DNA of 64,000 nucleotides from Humitalea rosea (GCF_003253705.1 NZ_QKYU01000017.1:1-64000), one strand, 5' to 3'; shown: positions 16,925-25,214, counted from the first letter of the stretch. Numbers and translations: made by a program. Notes: a model not told the origin generated them from the letters alone.

Positions 16925-17122
16925 GATGTTGTCCTCATTGGGGTCGCCTCGTTCGCGGGGCGGGATGCCGCCGCGCCGGTGCGACCTGCTGATATCGGTC
17001 GGAGTCCTGCCGGCCAGCCTGGGCCGGGGCGCCATGATGCCGCTGCCGATGGCCGGGAGCTTGACGAATCACGTCATGGACCGCCGGACGATGGGTCAGG
17101 CAAGGCTTAACGCCGGCGGCCG

Positions 17123-18724
17123 TCAAGCAGCCGCCTGACCGTGCATGGCCCGCCGGGGGGCGGCCCGCTCGAGCGCCGCGCGGATATCGTCGCGCGAGCG
17201 GTGGAGGCCGTCGCGCCAGGGGGCGCCCTCCGCGGCGGGGGCGACGTCCGGCACCGGCATCTCCAGATATGCGGCATGGCGGCGGGCCAGGGCGGCGGTC
17301 TCGCCCGCCTCCCGCAGCCGCTCGGCGGCATAGCTGCGGGTCGTGCGCAGCAGCCGGTAGTGGACGGCCTCGCCCGCGGTATCGACGGCGATGAGGGATT
17401 TGGCCGCCATGCGCGTGATCTGCTCGACGAGCCCATGCCGCTCCGCCGCCTCGCCCGGCACCACCGCCATGGCGGCCGCAAGCGTGAAGCCGCCGGGGAA
17501 GATGGCGAGCCGGCGGAGCACCCGCCGTTCGGCCTCCGGCAGCGGGCGGTAGCTCCAGTCCAGGCTCGCCTCCAGCGTCTGCTGGCGGGGCAGGGCGGTG
17601 CGGCGGCCGCGGGCGAGCAGGCCGAGCCGGTCCCTGACCTGCTCGGCCAAGGCCTGCACGCTCAACATCCCGACCCGGGACGCCGCCAGTTCGATCGCCA
17701 GGGGGATGCCGTCCAGGTGGCGGCAGATGGCGGCGATGGCGCGAAGGGCCTCCGCATCGGGGGTGAAGCTGTCGAGGCTCGCCACCGCCCGCTCGACGAA
17801 CAACTGGACGGCGGGGCAGCCGAGCAGCGTCTGTGCCGGCAGGCCGTCCGCCTCCTCCGGCAAGGCGAGGCCGCCCAGCCGGTGCACCCATTCGCCCTCG
17901 GCCAGCAGCGGCTCGCGGCTGGTGGCGATGATGCGTATGCCGGGCGCGGCCCGCAGCACGGCTTCGGCCAGGACGGCACATGCGTCGATCAGGTGCTCGC
18001 AATTGTCGAGCACAATCAGCAGGCGCCTCGGCCCCCGCTGGCGCAGCAGCCCGACCAGGGCCGGAATCGGCGCCTCGGACGGGATGCGCCGGCCGAGCGC
18101 CGCGGCCAGCGCGGCGGGGACCAGCGCCGCATCGGTCAGCGGGGCGAGGTCCACGAAACAGGCATCCTGCGGCTCGGCCTCCACCTGCTGCCAGGCCGCG
18201 GCCAGGGCCAGGCTGGTCTTGCCAATGCCCCCGGGCCCGACCAGCGTCACCAGGCGATGCTGCGCGATGAGGCGCGCGGCCGCGGCGCGGTCGGCAGCCC
18301 GGCCGACCAGGCGGGTGAGGAGCACGGGCAGCCCGGCCATAGCGCGGGGCTCCACCGGGCCGGGAAGGGGGGCCGCGGAGGTGTCCTCGACCGGCGCGAC
18401 GAAGGAATAGCCCTGCCCGGGGATGTTGAGGATGTAGCGTTCCCCCCCCTGGCCCTCGCCGAGCTTCTTGCGGAGGCAGGCGATATGCACGCGCAGGTTC
18501 ACGTCATCGACGAAGACACCGGACCAGACGTGGTCGCGGATCTCCTGATGGGTGACGACCTCGCCCGCCCGCTCGACCAGCAGCGTGAGGATGCTGAAGG
18601 CGCGGCTGCCGAGGCGGACCGGCGTGCCGGCTTCGAGCAAGATGCTCTGCTGGGGCAGAAGCTCGAAGGCACCGAATTGCAGCCGCCGGGCGGCAGGCGC
18701 TTCGGCATAGGTGGTGAGCTGCAT
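17123..18724 (-). CDS. Winged-helix/NB-ARC ATPase transcriptional regulator
   Basis: A 533-residue regulator with an OmpR/PhoB-type winged helix at about 14-110 (LEAGTPVRLGSRAFSILTLL, IACLRKKLGE, ILNIPGQGYSFVAPV) joined to an NB-ARC/AAA-like ATPase. Walker A GPGGIGKT is at 163-170, a Walker B-like LLIVLDNCEH follows, and the sensor motif IIATSREPLL is present. Relatives are usually about 900 residues with a C-terminal TPR array; this protein stops soon after the winged-helix part of the NB-ARC region (ILRRLAIFPGGFTLAAA and the following RSYAAERL), so the repeat sensor is largely missing. Tandem palindromes lie 110-140 bases upstream of its start. The target genes are unknown. Confidence 0.88.
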   Translation of the reverse strand: MQLTTYAEAPAARRLQFGAFELLPQQSILLEAGTPVRLGSRAFSILTLLVERAGEVVTHQEIRDHVWSGVFVDDVNLRVHIACLRKKLGEGQGGERYILNIPGQGYSFVAPVEDTSAAPLPGPVEPRAMAGLPVLLTRLVGRAADRAAAARLIAQHRLVTLVGPGGIGKTSLALAAAWQQVEAEPQDACFVDLAPLTDAALVPAALAAALGRRIPSEAPIPALVGLLRQRGPRRLLIVLDNCEHLIDACAVLAEAVLRAAPGIRIIATSREPLLAEGEWVHRLGGLALPEEADGLPAQTLLGCPAVQLFVERAVASLDSFTPDAEALRAIAAICRHLDGIPLAIELAASRVGMLSVQALAEQVRDRLGLLARGRRTALPRQQTLEASLDWSYRPLPEAERRVLRRLAIFPGGFTLAAAMAVVPGEAAERHGLVEQITRMAAKSLIAVDTAGEAVHYRLLRTTRSYAAERLREAGETAALARRHAAYLEMPVPDVAPAAEGAPWRDGLHRSRDDIRAALERAAPRRAMHGQAAA

Positions 18725-18834
18725 GCGGTGCCCTTTCGCGCCGATCGCCGGATCGGCTCCCCTTGGCGCGGGGAGCGTGTCGCCACGACCTGTTGCTCAG
18801 GCGACATGAGGGGCAGGCGGCGGCGCCGGTGCAA

Positions 18835-18863
18835 TCATACCAAGGTATGACGACCGTACGGTC
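18835..18863. promoter_or_regulatory. Tandem palindromes upstream of the NB-ARC regulator
   Basis: TCATACC-AA-GGTATGA (18835-18850) and the perfect 12-bp palindrome GACCGTACGGTC (18852-18863) stand one base apart in non-coding DNA, 111-139 bases upstream of the regulator gene that starts at 18724. Their symmetry and spacing suggest binding sites for one or two dimeric regulators, the second resembling TetR-type operators. No T-run follows, so they are not a terminator. They also overlap the stop codon of a decayed crotonase gene tail. Confidence 0.5.
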
Positions 18864-18969
18864 AACTGCCCTTGAACTCCGGTTTCCGCCTGTCGAACCG
18901 GCGGTCCTCGGTGGTCTGCGCCAGGGCCTGGTCGGCGGCCGATAATTCCAGCAGCGAGGAGGGTCGCAT
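18862..18969 (-). pseudogene. Remnant of an enoyl-CoA hydratase C-terminus
   Basis: On the minus strand these codons read SLLELSAADQALAQTTEDRR followed by FDRRKPEFKGS and a stop. This resembles the last helix of crotonase-family enoyl-CoA hydratases (ALAQ-x-TEDxREG...xxRKPEFKG), with a few residues missing before RKPEF. Upstream no crotonase sequence continues, so the rest of the gene is gone. It is the second gene-tail remnant in this part of the window. The match is by recognition of the tail pattern only. Confidence 0.45.
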
Positions 18970-19297
18970 GTGCTGACCCTCCCGCCGCATCCATCCGGCC
19001 GCCACGCAGGTCGGCACCGGCTTTGCGCGGCTGACGGAGAAAACCATCATGAAAACTTTGCTGTGCCCACATATAAAAAATCGCACATGAGGCGCGGTAT
19101 TGGACGGGGGCGGGATAATGCCGGCATCGTGATGACATGGGCTGGTGCGCCACCGTCCGGGCATGTTTGATATGCTGGTCTGACCTGGACGCGATGCGTG
19201 GACAGCGCCGTCTGATCGCTTCCGCGCGCGGCGGCGTCGGGGGAACCAGCATCCGGGAAAATAGCGTCCGGAACGGACCGCGTCGTCGGAGGGTGAC
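18970..19297. other. Non-coding gap before a response-regulator gene
   Basis: No protein-like reading frame is seen on either strand. The most AT-rich stretch of the neighbourhood is at about 19058-19090 (ACATATAAAAAATCGCACATG), a plausible promoter zone for the response-regulator gene starting at 19298. GGAGG at 19287-19291 is a good ribosome-binding site for that gene. Confidence 0.45.
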
Positions 19298-19978
19298 ATG
19301 AAGCCAGTCGATGTGCTCATCGTAAGCGATGTCAGGATCTATCGCGACGGCATTGCCCTAGCGCTGCGCGGCGACCATCGCTTCGCCACGATCATGCTGG
19401 TGGGAACCGTGGAGGAGGCGCTGGCCTCGGCCCATGGCCGCCGCCCCGATGTCGTGCTGCTCGACCTGGCCGGTGACGGGCTCGCCACCATCGCCGAGTT
19501 GGCGCGCAGCCTGCCCGGCCTGCCCGTGGTGGTGCTGGCGGTGCCGGAGGCGGAGGAATTCATCCTTGCCTGCACCGAGGCGGGTGCGGCCGGCTATGTC
19601 ACGCGCGACGGCTCGCTCGACAGCCTGGCGGACGCGATCCAGGACGCGATGCGGGGCGAGTTCCGTTGCCCGCCAAGGATCTCCCGCCTGCTTTCGCTGC
19701 GCCTCTTCGCCCTGCGCTCCACGCCGGTGGCGCGGGATGGTGCCGCGCGCCTGTCGGATCGGGAGGAGGAGGTGCTCGATCTGATGGGGCAGGGGCTGTC
19801 GAACAAGCAGATCGCACGCGCGCTCGGCATCGCCGTCGCGACGGCGAAGAACCATGTGCATCGCATCCTGACCAAGCTCGCGCTGGGTCGCCGCGGCGAC
19901 GTCGTGCGGCTGCGCGCGGCACGCCTTGCCCATGCCGAATTGAACCACGGCTCATCCATGGGCGTAGGCCATCCGTGA
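19298..19978 (+). CDS. NarL-family response regulator
   Basis: A 226-residue response regulator with an N-terminal receiver domain (phosphoacceptor D56 in VVLLDLAGDG) and a C-terminal LuxR-type helix-turn-helix (about 150-215, LSDREEEVLDLMGQGLSNKQ then IARALGIAVATAKNHVHRI). The conserved receiver lysine region reads GYVTRDGSL, with Arg where Lys is usual, and the first acidic residues are weak (VSDVRIYRD), so phosphorylation may be altered. GGAGG precedes the ATG. No cognate kinase is adjacent. It lies 194 bases upstream of, and on the same strand as, the contractile injection operon, so it is a candidate regulator of that operon by position only. Confidence 0.9.
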   Translation: MKPVDVLIVSDVRIYRDGIALALRGDHRFATIMLVGTVEEALASAHGRRPDVVLLDLAGDGLATIAELARSLPGLPVVVLAVPEAEEFILACTEAGAAGYVTRDGSLDSLADAIQDAMRGEFRCPPRISRLLSLRLFALRSTPVARDGAARLSDREEEVLDLMGQGLSNKQIARALGIAVATAKNHVHRILTKLALGRRGDVVRLRAARLAHAELNHGSSMGVGHP

Positions 19979-20010
19979 ACCCTCACCGACAGTGCGGGAT
20001 GGTTTGGGAG

Positions 20011-20022
20011 GGATCATGATCC
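20011..20022. promoter_or_regulatory. 12-bp palindrome before the injection-system operon
   Basis: GGATCATGATCC is a perfect 12-bp palindrome in the 194-base gap between the NarL-type regulator gene and the sheath gene. With the second palindrome at 20081-20099 it makes this the likeliest control region for the 24.6-kb operon. The binding protein is unknown. Confidence 0.45.
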
Positions 20023-20080
20023 GCCCTTGATCGCGCCGGGGGGGATCGATTGTGCACGTTGCTGTCATGATCGAGAAAAT

Positions 20081-20099
20081 TTCGGAAAGAATTTCCGAA
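20081..20099. promoter_or_regulatory. Interrupted palindrome upstream of the sheath gene
   Basis: TTCGGAAA-GAA-TTTCCGAA has perfect 8-bp arms around a 3-base centre, in a locally AT-rich stretch (AGAAAATTTC...). It ends 73 bases before the sheath ATG. It has the form of an operator for a dimeric regulator rather than a terminator, as no T-run follows. The promoter of the operon probably overlaps or lies just downstream of it. Confidence 0.5.
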
Positions 20100-20172
20100 G
20101 CCGGTCCAACCGCCTCCTGCCCGGCTGGTCGCCGCGCATGGGCGCGCGCCGTATCGGGGAGCTGAACATATC

Positions 20173-21867
20173 ATGGCGGTCCTCATCGTTCCCGGCGTGC
20201 AGGTGCAGGCACGCTTCGACATCGTGCCACCTCTGCCCGCCGCCAGCGGCATCGTCGGGATCGCCGGCATCGTGGATCGCGTGCCGGCGGATGGCGGCCT
20301 CGTCGGCGTCACCCGCACCACGGAATTGCGCGAGCTGCTGGGGCCCGGCACCGAGGCCAGCATGCCCGAGGCGGTCCATGCCCTGGCCAATGGCGCTGCC
20401 GAACTCGTCGTCTCCGCCGTCACCGGCGGTGCCCGCGCGCAGACCGAATTGCGGAACACCGATGGCCAGGTCTGCGTCCGCCTCGTGTGCCGCTCGGCTG
20501 GCGCCTGGGGCAATGAGATGCGCGCCGATGTGCAGGCCATCACCGGCGCCGACAATGCCCCGATCCGGGTGACGCTGCGGCTGCTGCGCGGCGGGCGCGT
20601 GGCGGAAACCTTCAGCGATCTGCGCGTGGCGCCGGGGCAGCCCGATGATCTGTTCGACACGATCAATCGCAGCTCGCGCCATGTCGTGGCGCTCGATCCC
20701 GGTTTCGGCGCCGGCACGCTGCCGGGCGATGGCATCTTCGCCTTCGCCGCCGATGGTGCCGCCTTGCCGGTGACCGAGGCCGGCGGCGCGCGCGAATTGC
20801 TGCAATTGCTGCCGGGCGATGGGGTCGATCCGACCGGGCTCAGCGTGCAGATCACCACCGGCGCCGGACGGGTCGGGCTGCGCGTGTCGCAGCGTGGGCT
20901 GCAGGAAAGCTACACCGGCCTGTCGATGGACCCTGACGACAACCGCTATCTGCCCGACGTGCTGCTGCGCGAGGGGCGGCTGGTCCGCGCCCGTGTGCTG
21001 CCCTCGCTGGCCGTGGCCGCACGGTTGCCACGCGGCACCGATGCGCCGCAGGATTTTGCGGGGGGCGTCTCGCCCGGTGTCGCCGACTACCAGACCGCCA
21101 TCGACCGGCTGGAGGATGATCCGCGCATCGACCTCGTCCTCGCCGCCTTCGAGGCCGCGCGTCCCGGGGCCGAGGTCGTCCAGATCCACCAGGCGCTGCT
21201 GGCCCATGCCGTGCGCATGGCCGATGCCGCGGCGCCGCGCATCGCCTTCGGCGCCGTCACAGCCGATGAGCAGCGCAGCCTGGACGCCATCCGCGCCCAT
21301 GCCGCCGCGGTGCGCGGCCGGCGTTTCGTGCTGATCGCGCCGAGCGGTGCCGCCGGCGCGGTGGCGGGTGCGGTCGGGCGGCTCAGTCCCGAGATCGCGC
21401 CGACCTTCAAGCCGCTGCCGCTGTTCGAGATCGCGCCCACGCGCTTTCGCGAAAGCGAGCTGAACCGGCTGCTCGGCTCGGCCACCAATCTGTTCGTCGT
21501 GCAGGACCGGATCGGCGTCGGCATTGTGGTACTCAAGGGAATCGACACGACAGGGGACCAGATCTCGGTCACCCGCGTCGCGGATTCCTGCATCCGCGAG
21601 ACCAAGGCGACCGCCGAGCGCTACATCGGCGCCACCAACACCGATGAGGCGCGCACCGCGCTGCGGCAGCAGCTGGTCGCGACCTTCACGCGCATGGAAC
21701 GCGCCGGCTGGCTGGTGCCCTCGACCGATGGGACCGACCCCGCCTTCCTTGTCGATGTCTATTCGACGCAGCTGGATTTCGGCCAGGGCATCGTGCGGGT
21801 GGACATCGCGGTGCGGCCGGTCCGCGCCATCGATTACGTCTACGCGACCATCCGCGTGAAGGTCTGA
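20173..21867 (+). CDS. Contractile tail sheath protein
   Basis: A 564-residue phage-type tail sheath subunit, which polymerises around the inner tube and contracts to drive it through a target envelope. The N-terminus (VPGVQVQARFDIVPPLPAAS) and especially the C-terminal domain at about 465-564 (CIRETKATAERYIGATNTDE, LRQQLVATFTRMERAGWL, DFGQGIVRVDIAVRPVRAID then YVYATIRVKV) are the conserved sheath core. It is a single-chain sheath, unlike the two-protein TssB/TssC sheath of T6SS, and only one sheath gene is present, whereas Afp/PVC systems have several. A GGGGAG lies 11 bases before the ATG, longer than ideal spacing. It is the first gene of the operon. Confidence 0.95.
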   Translation: MAVLIVPGVQVQARFDIVPPLPAASGIVGIAGIVDRVPADGGLVGVTRTTELRELLGPGTEASMPEAVHALANGAAELVVSAVTGGARAQTELRNTDGQVCVRLVCRSAGAWGNEMRADVQAITGADNAPIRVTLRLLRGGRVAETFSDLRVAPGQPDDLFDTINRSSRHVVALDPGFGAGTLPGDGIFAFAADGAALPVTEAGGARELLQLLPGDGVDPTGLSVQITTGAGRVGLRVSQRGLQESYTGLSMDPDDNRYLPDVLLREGRLVRARVLPSLAVAARLPRGTDAPQDFAGGVSPGVADYQTAIDRLEDDPRIDLVLAAFEAARPGAEVVQIHQALLAHAVRMADAAAPRIAFGAVTADEQRSLDAIRAHAAAVRGRRFVLIAPSGAAGAVAGAVGRLSPEIAPTFKPLPLFEIAPTRFRESELNRLLGSATNLFVVQDRIGVGIVVLKGIDTTGDQISVTRVADSCIRETKATAERYIGATNTDEARTALRQQLVATFTRMERAGWLVPSTDGTDPAFLVDVYSTQLDFGQGIVRVDIAVRPVRAIDYVYATIRVKV

Positions 21868-21907
21868 ACGCGGGGCACATCATTCCGCAGCTTCGAGGAT
21901 AGCCGGC

Positions 21908-22303
21908 ATGCCCATCATCTACGCGGCGAGCGAGAGCACCGTCAGCATCGGCGGCACCGTCATCGAAGGTGTCCGTGCCATCGAGTTCCGCCAGCTTCGG
22001 GCGCGCAGCAACCTCTACGCGCTGGGCGGCACGGAGCGGATCGGGATCGTCTCCGGCCCGGAATCGGTGGAGGGCAAGGTGGTGGTCGCCTCGGCCAGCG
22101 CGGCGCTGGATGCGGTGGGTGCCGGCACCTTCCAGCTCACCGCCACGCTGCGCCATGGCGACACCAGCAAGACGGTCACCTTCGACGAATGCTTCCTGCT
22201 GGCGCGCAGCTTCGCCCTCTCGGCCGGGGAGCATGGCGAGGGCACCTATGTCTTCAGCGCGGTCCGCGTGCGCGACGATCCGCCCCCGGCGGCACCGGGC
22301 TGA
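21908..22303 (+). CDS. Tail tube protein
   Basis: A 131-residue protein with the beta-barrel pattern of phage/eCIS inner-tube subunits. VSIGGTVIEGVRAIEFRQLR is followed by NLYALGGTERIGIVSGPESV, then TLRHGDTSKTVTFDECFLLA and a closing AVRVRDD strand. Hexameric rings of such proteins stack to form the tube inside the sheath. It follows the sheath gene by 40 bases, the standard order in contractile systems. Only one tube gene is seen, whereas Afp/PVC clusters carry two. The assignment rests on position, length and pattern. Confidence 0.8.
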   Translation: MPIIYAASESTVSIGGTVIEGVRAIEFRQLRARSNLYALGGTERIGIVSGPESVEGKVVVASASAALDAVGAGTFQLTATLRHGDTSKTVTFDECFLLARSFALSAGEHGEGTYVFSAVRVRDDPPPAAPG

Positions 22304-22315
22304 CGGGCGCGCGCC

Positions 22316-23560
22316 ATGAGCGCCTACTGGAGCGGAACGGAGGACGGGGCACGGGCCAGCTTGCAGCCCGGCACGATACCGGGAAGCTGGCAGCTTGGCG
22401 GGCCGGACGGGCCGCTGATCGCCGCCATCTGCTTCCGCGACCGCACCGAGGCGCTGGCCATCGCCGCGCGGTCGCCCCAGGCGGCGCAGGTGGCCCTGAC
22501 GCATCTGCGCGCGCTGGCATTGCGGCGTGAGGGGATCGCCGATCCGCGGGCGCTGGATCTGGCGGTGCTGCATCTTGCCGGGGCCGAGGCCGACGACACG
22601 CTGCCCGGATTTGCCGAAACCGCCTTGTGCGTCGCGCGCGGGGCGGGCCTCGGCCTGTCGGAGATCGCCAAGGCACCGGCCGCCGAGATCGACGCCATGG
22701 CGCGCGCGCTGCTGCCGGCGGCGGAGGATGGCACCACGCGCATCGTCTTCGCCATCGCACCCGCGCATGACCCTGCGGGTGAGATCGAGGCACGCCTTGG
22801 CGCCCTGCTGCGCCGGGCCGCCGTGACGCGCGCGATGGCCACGCCGGAACCGGCTGCGGCGCCGGTGACGGAGCCGGCTGCCGCCCCGCCCGCACCCCCC
22901 GCGGCGGAGGCGCCCATGACTTGGGTGGCGCCGCAGCCTGGCAGGAGCGAAGGCGGCATGCCCGCCGCCGCACCCCCGCCCGCGGGGCCGCGCCCCTTTC
23001 GCCTGGCACCGGCCGCAGGCACCGCGCGCAGCGCCGCCAGCACGGTGCCGATGCGGTCCAGGACCATCGAGGCGGTGTGGCGCCCCGCGCCGGCCGCGGT
23101 CGCGACACCCGGCCAAATGGCGAGCCGCCCGCCCCTGGCGCTGGTCACCCCAGCCTGGCCCGACGCGGAGGCCGCACCACGGCTGGTGGATGATCCCGCC
23201 TTGCCGGCGGTGGGCCCGGTATCGCTCACCGGCGCCGGCCTGCCCGGCTCCGCGCCGCGCGCCGCCGGCCTGGGCCTGGGCCTGGATCTGGGCCTGGGCC
23301 TGGGGCAGGCACCCGGGCGGCCTGCCTCCGTGCCGGCCTCCAGCGCCCAAACCTCCACGGCGGCACTTCGCCTGCCCGGCTGGCCGCCGGCCTGGCAGGC
23401 GGCGCCGCCCCCCGCCGCCGATGCCCCCCAGGTCGCGCCCGATGTCGCGCCGCCTTGGCAGGCGGCCTCGGCGGCCGTGCCCCTCGAAGGTCTCGCCTTC
23501 GCCGATGCTTTGGCGGCGGCTCTGGAGGATGAGGCCGATCTGCGCGGGCTGGCGCCATGA
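22316..23560 (+). CDS. Injection-system protein with Pro/Ala-rich C-terminal half, unknown function
   Basis: A 414-residue protein of no family I recognise. Residues 1-180 look globular (MSAYWSGTEDGARASLQPGT, IAAICFRDRTEALAIAARSP, IRFA-like helices), with no catalytic motif seen. Residues 180-390 are Ala/Pro/Gly-rich and probably disordered, and include a Gly-Leu alternation encoded by GGCCTG hexamer repeats at 23267-23304. The last 25 residues (GLAFADALAAALEDEADLRG) form an amphipathic helix that could be a docking peptide. It lies between tube and baseplate genes, overlapping the next gene by four bases, where tail systems often carry a chaperone or tape-measure-associated protein. Confidence 0.75.
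   Translation: MSAYWSGTEDGARASLQPGTIPGSWQLGGPDGPLIAAICFRDRTEALAIAARSPQAAQVALTHLRALALRREGIADPRALDLAVLHLAGAEADDTLPGFAETALCVARGAGLGLSEIAKAPAAEIDAMARALLPAAEDGTTRIVFAIAPAHDPAGEIEARLGALLRRAAVTRAMATPEPAAAPVTEPAAAPPAPPAAEAPMTWVAPQPGRSEGGMPAAAPPPAGPRPFRLAPAAGTARSAASTVPMRSRTIEAVWRPAPAAVATPGQMASRPPLALVTPAWPDAEAAPRLVDDPALPAVGPVSLTGAGLPGSAPRAAGLGLGLDLGLGLGQAPGRPASVPASSAQTSTAALRLPGWPPAWQAAPPPAADAPQVAPDVAPPWQAASAAVPLEGLAFADALAAALEDEADLRGLAP
23267..23304 (+). repeat. GGCCTG hexanucleotide repeat
   Basis: Six tandem hexamers, five GGCCTG and one GATCTG in the middle, lie inside the Pro/Ala-rich half of the 22316-23560 gene and encode alternating Gly-Leu. Because the unit is six bases, changes in copy number would keep the reading frame and only change the length of the linker. 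Confidence 0.8.
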
Positions 23561-24207
23561 CCGCGACCCCGCTGCTCGGCGACATCCCGCTGACCCGCGT
23601 GCAGCGGATCGAACATGCGCTCGACGGCGGTTTTTCCGGCGCGCGGGTGCTGGGCCTGGCGGGCGATGTGCAGGAACGGGCGGGGCGTGGCTCGCACCAT
23701 ATCCACATCACCGGCGCGCTGACCGGCGATGCCGCCGCCGATGAACTCGACACCTTGCAGCAGGCGGCGGCGACGGGTGAGGAACTCACCTTCGCCGCCG
23801 ATATCACCGCGGCGCTGGAGCTGAGCAAGGTCGTGATCCTGCGCTTCCGCGCCAGCGAGACGGCGGGGCTGCCGGGTTTTTACGCCTACGAGTTGCTGCT
23901 GGCCGAAAGCCCGCCGCTGCCGCCCCCGGCCGAGGTCTCGGGCTTCGGCGGGCTGGATGGTCTCGGGGACCTCGGCTTCGACACCGACATCCTCGGGGAC
24001 ATCTCGGATCTGGCGGATCAGGCGGCGAGCGCCATCGACGCGGTGCAGAGTGCCGTGGAACAGCTCGAAAGCCTCGCCAGCCTCGGCGATCTGGCGCTCG
24101 GCAGCGGGCTGCTGTCGGGGCTGACCGACCGGGCCGGCGCGGCCGGCCGCGCCGGGGACCAGCTGGCCGGCGCCTCCGAGGCGCTGGCATCGGCGTTCGG
24201 GCCATGA
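23557..24207 (+). CDS. Baseplate-associated protein, DNA-circularisation-N-like
   Basis: A 216-residue protein whose first 120 residues (RVQRIEHALDGGFSGARVLG, AGRGSHHIHITGALTGDAAA then DELDTLQQAAATGEELTFAA) resemble the beta-rich N-terminal domain of phage baseplate proteins placed just before gene D, such as the Mu/P2-type DNA-circularisation-N or LysM baseplate proteins. The rest is Gly/Asp/Leu-rich and helical (DLGFDTDILGDISDLADQAA). It overlaps both neighbours by four bases. In eCIS clusters this position is held by the LysM protein (Afp7), but no clear LysM repeat is visible here. Assignment is from position and general pattern. Confidence 0.6.
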   Translation: MTATPLLGDIPLTRVQRIEHALDGGFSGARVLGLAGDVQERAGRGSHHIHITGALTGDAAADELDTLQQAAATGEELTFAADITAALELSKVVILRFRASETAGLPGFYAYELLLAESPPLPPPAEVSGFGGLDGLGDLGFDTDILGDISDLADQAASAIDAVQSAVEQLESLASLGDLALGSGLLSGLTDRAGAAGRAGDQLAGASEALASAFGP

Positions 24208-25214
24208 GCCTCCTCGCCGCCGCTTCCGTGACGCTGGGGCGCAAACGCTACGACAGCCATGTCGCGGGGGTCGAGGTGCAGCTTGGCCTGCTGCCGCGCA
24301 TCAACCAGGCCCGCATCCGCCTGCCCCGCGCCTTGACGCTGGAGGCCGCCCCCGGCGACGACGCCGAGTTGGCGCTGGAGGGCGCCGATGGCCGTGCCAC
24401 GGTGCTCCACGGGAAGGTGCAGTCCGTCGCCACCGCCGGGGGCGCGGCGACGGAGGTGGTGCTGGCCGATGGCGGCGCGCTGCTGGCGGCGCTGCGCCCG
24501 GCGCGCAGCTACCACGGCCAGGATGGCAGCGCGGTGGTGCGGGCGCTGGTCGGCGATGCGGGGGCGGAGGTCGGCGCGCTCGATCTCGACCTGCCGCTCT
24601 CCGCCTACATCGCGCATGGCCGGCGCAGTGCCGCCGAGCATGTGGCGGATCTGGCCCGGCTGGGCGGGGCGCTGGCCGGCTGCGACGATGCCGGGCGCAT
24701 CGAATTGCGTGCCCGCCCCAGCCGCGCCGAACGCGCATTGCGGCATGATCGGGAAATTCTGGCGCTGCGGATCGCGCGCGGGGTGCCGCCCGGCTATCGC
24801 CAGATTCTTGTCGGCAATGGCCCGGCCACGGCGGATCTGCTGCGCCATGGCGCCGGCCCTTTGCCGGATGACGCGCCATCGCCCGGGGCCGCGGCGCGCT
24901 GGCGGGCGGCGCCGGTGCTGCGCAGCGCGCGCGTGGCGGTGGCCGCTGGGCAGGCCTGCGATGCCGAGGGTGCGGGCGCCGCGACCCGCCTGACCGCCCA
25001 GGCGATCCTGCTGCCCTGGCTGCGGCCGGGGCTGGTGGTGGAGATCCAGAACCTGCCCGACCGGCTGGATGCCGGCGGCGCCTGGCTGGTGCTGACGGTC
25101 TGCCACAGCGGTGGCGCCGGGGCGGCCGCCGGAACCCGTTTCAGCGCCGTTTCGGCCGAGGCGGGGTCGTCGCTGCTCGGCAGCCTGGCCGGTGCCGTGG
25201 GAGGGCTGCTGTGA
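24204..25214 (+). CDS. Baseplate hub protein, phage late-control D (gpD/gp27-like)
   Basis: A 336-residue hub protein that joins the tail tube to the central spike. The first beta domain (RYDSHVAGVEVQLGLLPRIN), the Asp/Gly-rich segments (LHGKVQSVATAGG) and the C-terminal part (LRPGLVVEIQNLPDRLDAGG and AWLVLTVCHS) follow the gpD/gp27 pattern. It is followed immediately, with a four-base overlap, by a separate spike gene. This split hub/spike layout is that of myophages; T6SS VgrG and Afp8-type proteins are fused. No lysozyme domain is present. Confidence 0.82.
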   Translation: MSLLAAASVTLGRKRYDSHVAGVEVQLGLLPRINQARIRLPRALTLEAAPGDDAELALEGADGRATVLHGKVQSVATAGGAATEVVLADGGALLAALRPARSYHGQDGSAVVRALVGDAGAEVGALDLDLPLSAYIAHGRRSAAEHVADLARLGGALAGCDDAGRIELRARPSRAERALRHDREILALRIARGVPPGYRQILVGNGPATADLLRHGAGPLPDDAPSPGAAARWRAAPVLRSARVAVAAGQACDAEGAGAATRLTAQAILLPWLRPGLVVEIQNLPDRLDAGGAWLVLTVCHSGGAGAAAGTRFSAVSAEAGSSLLGSLAGAVGGLL

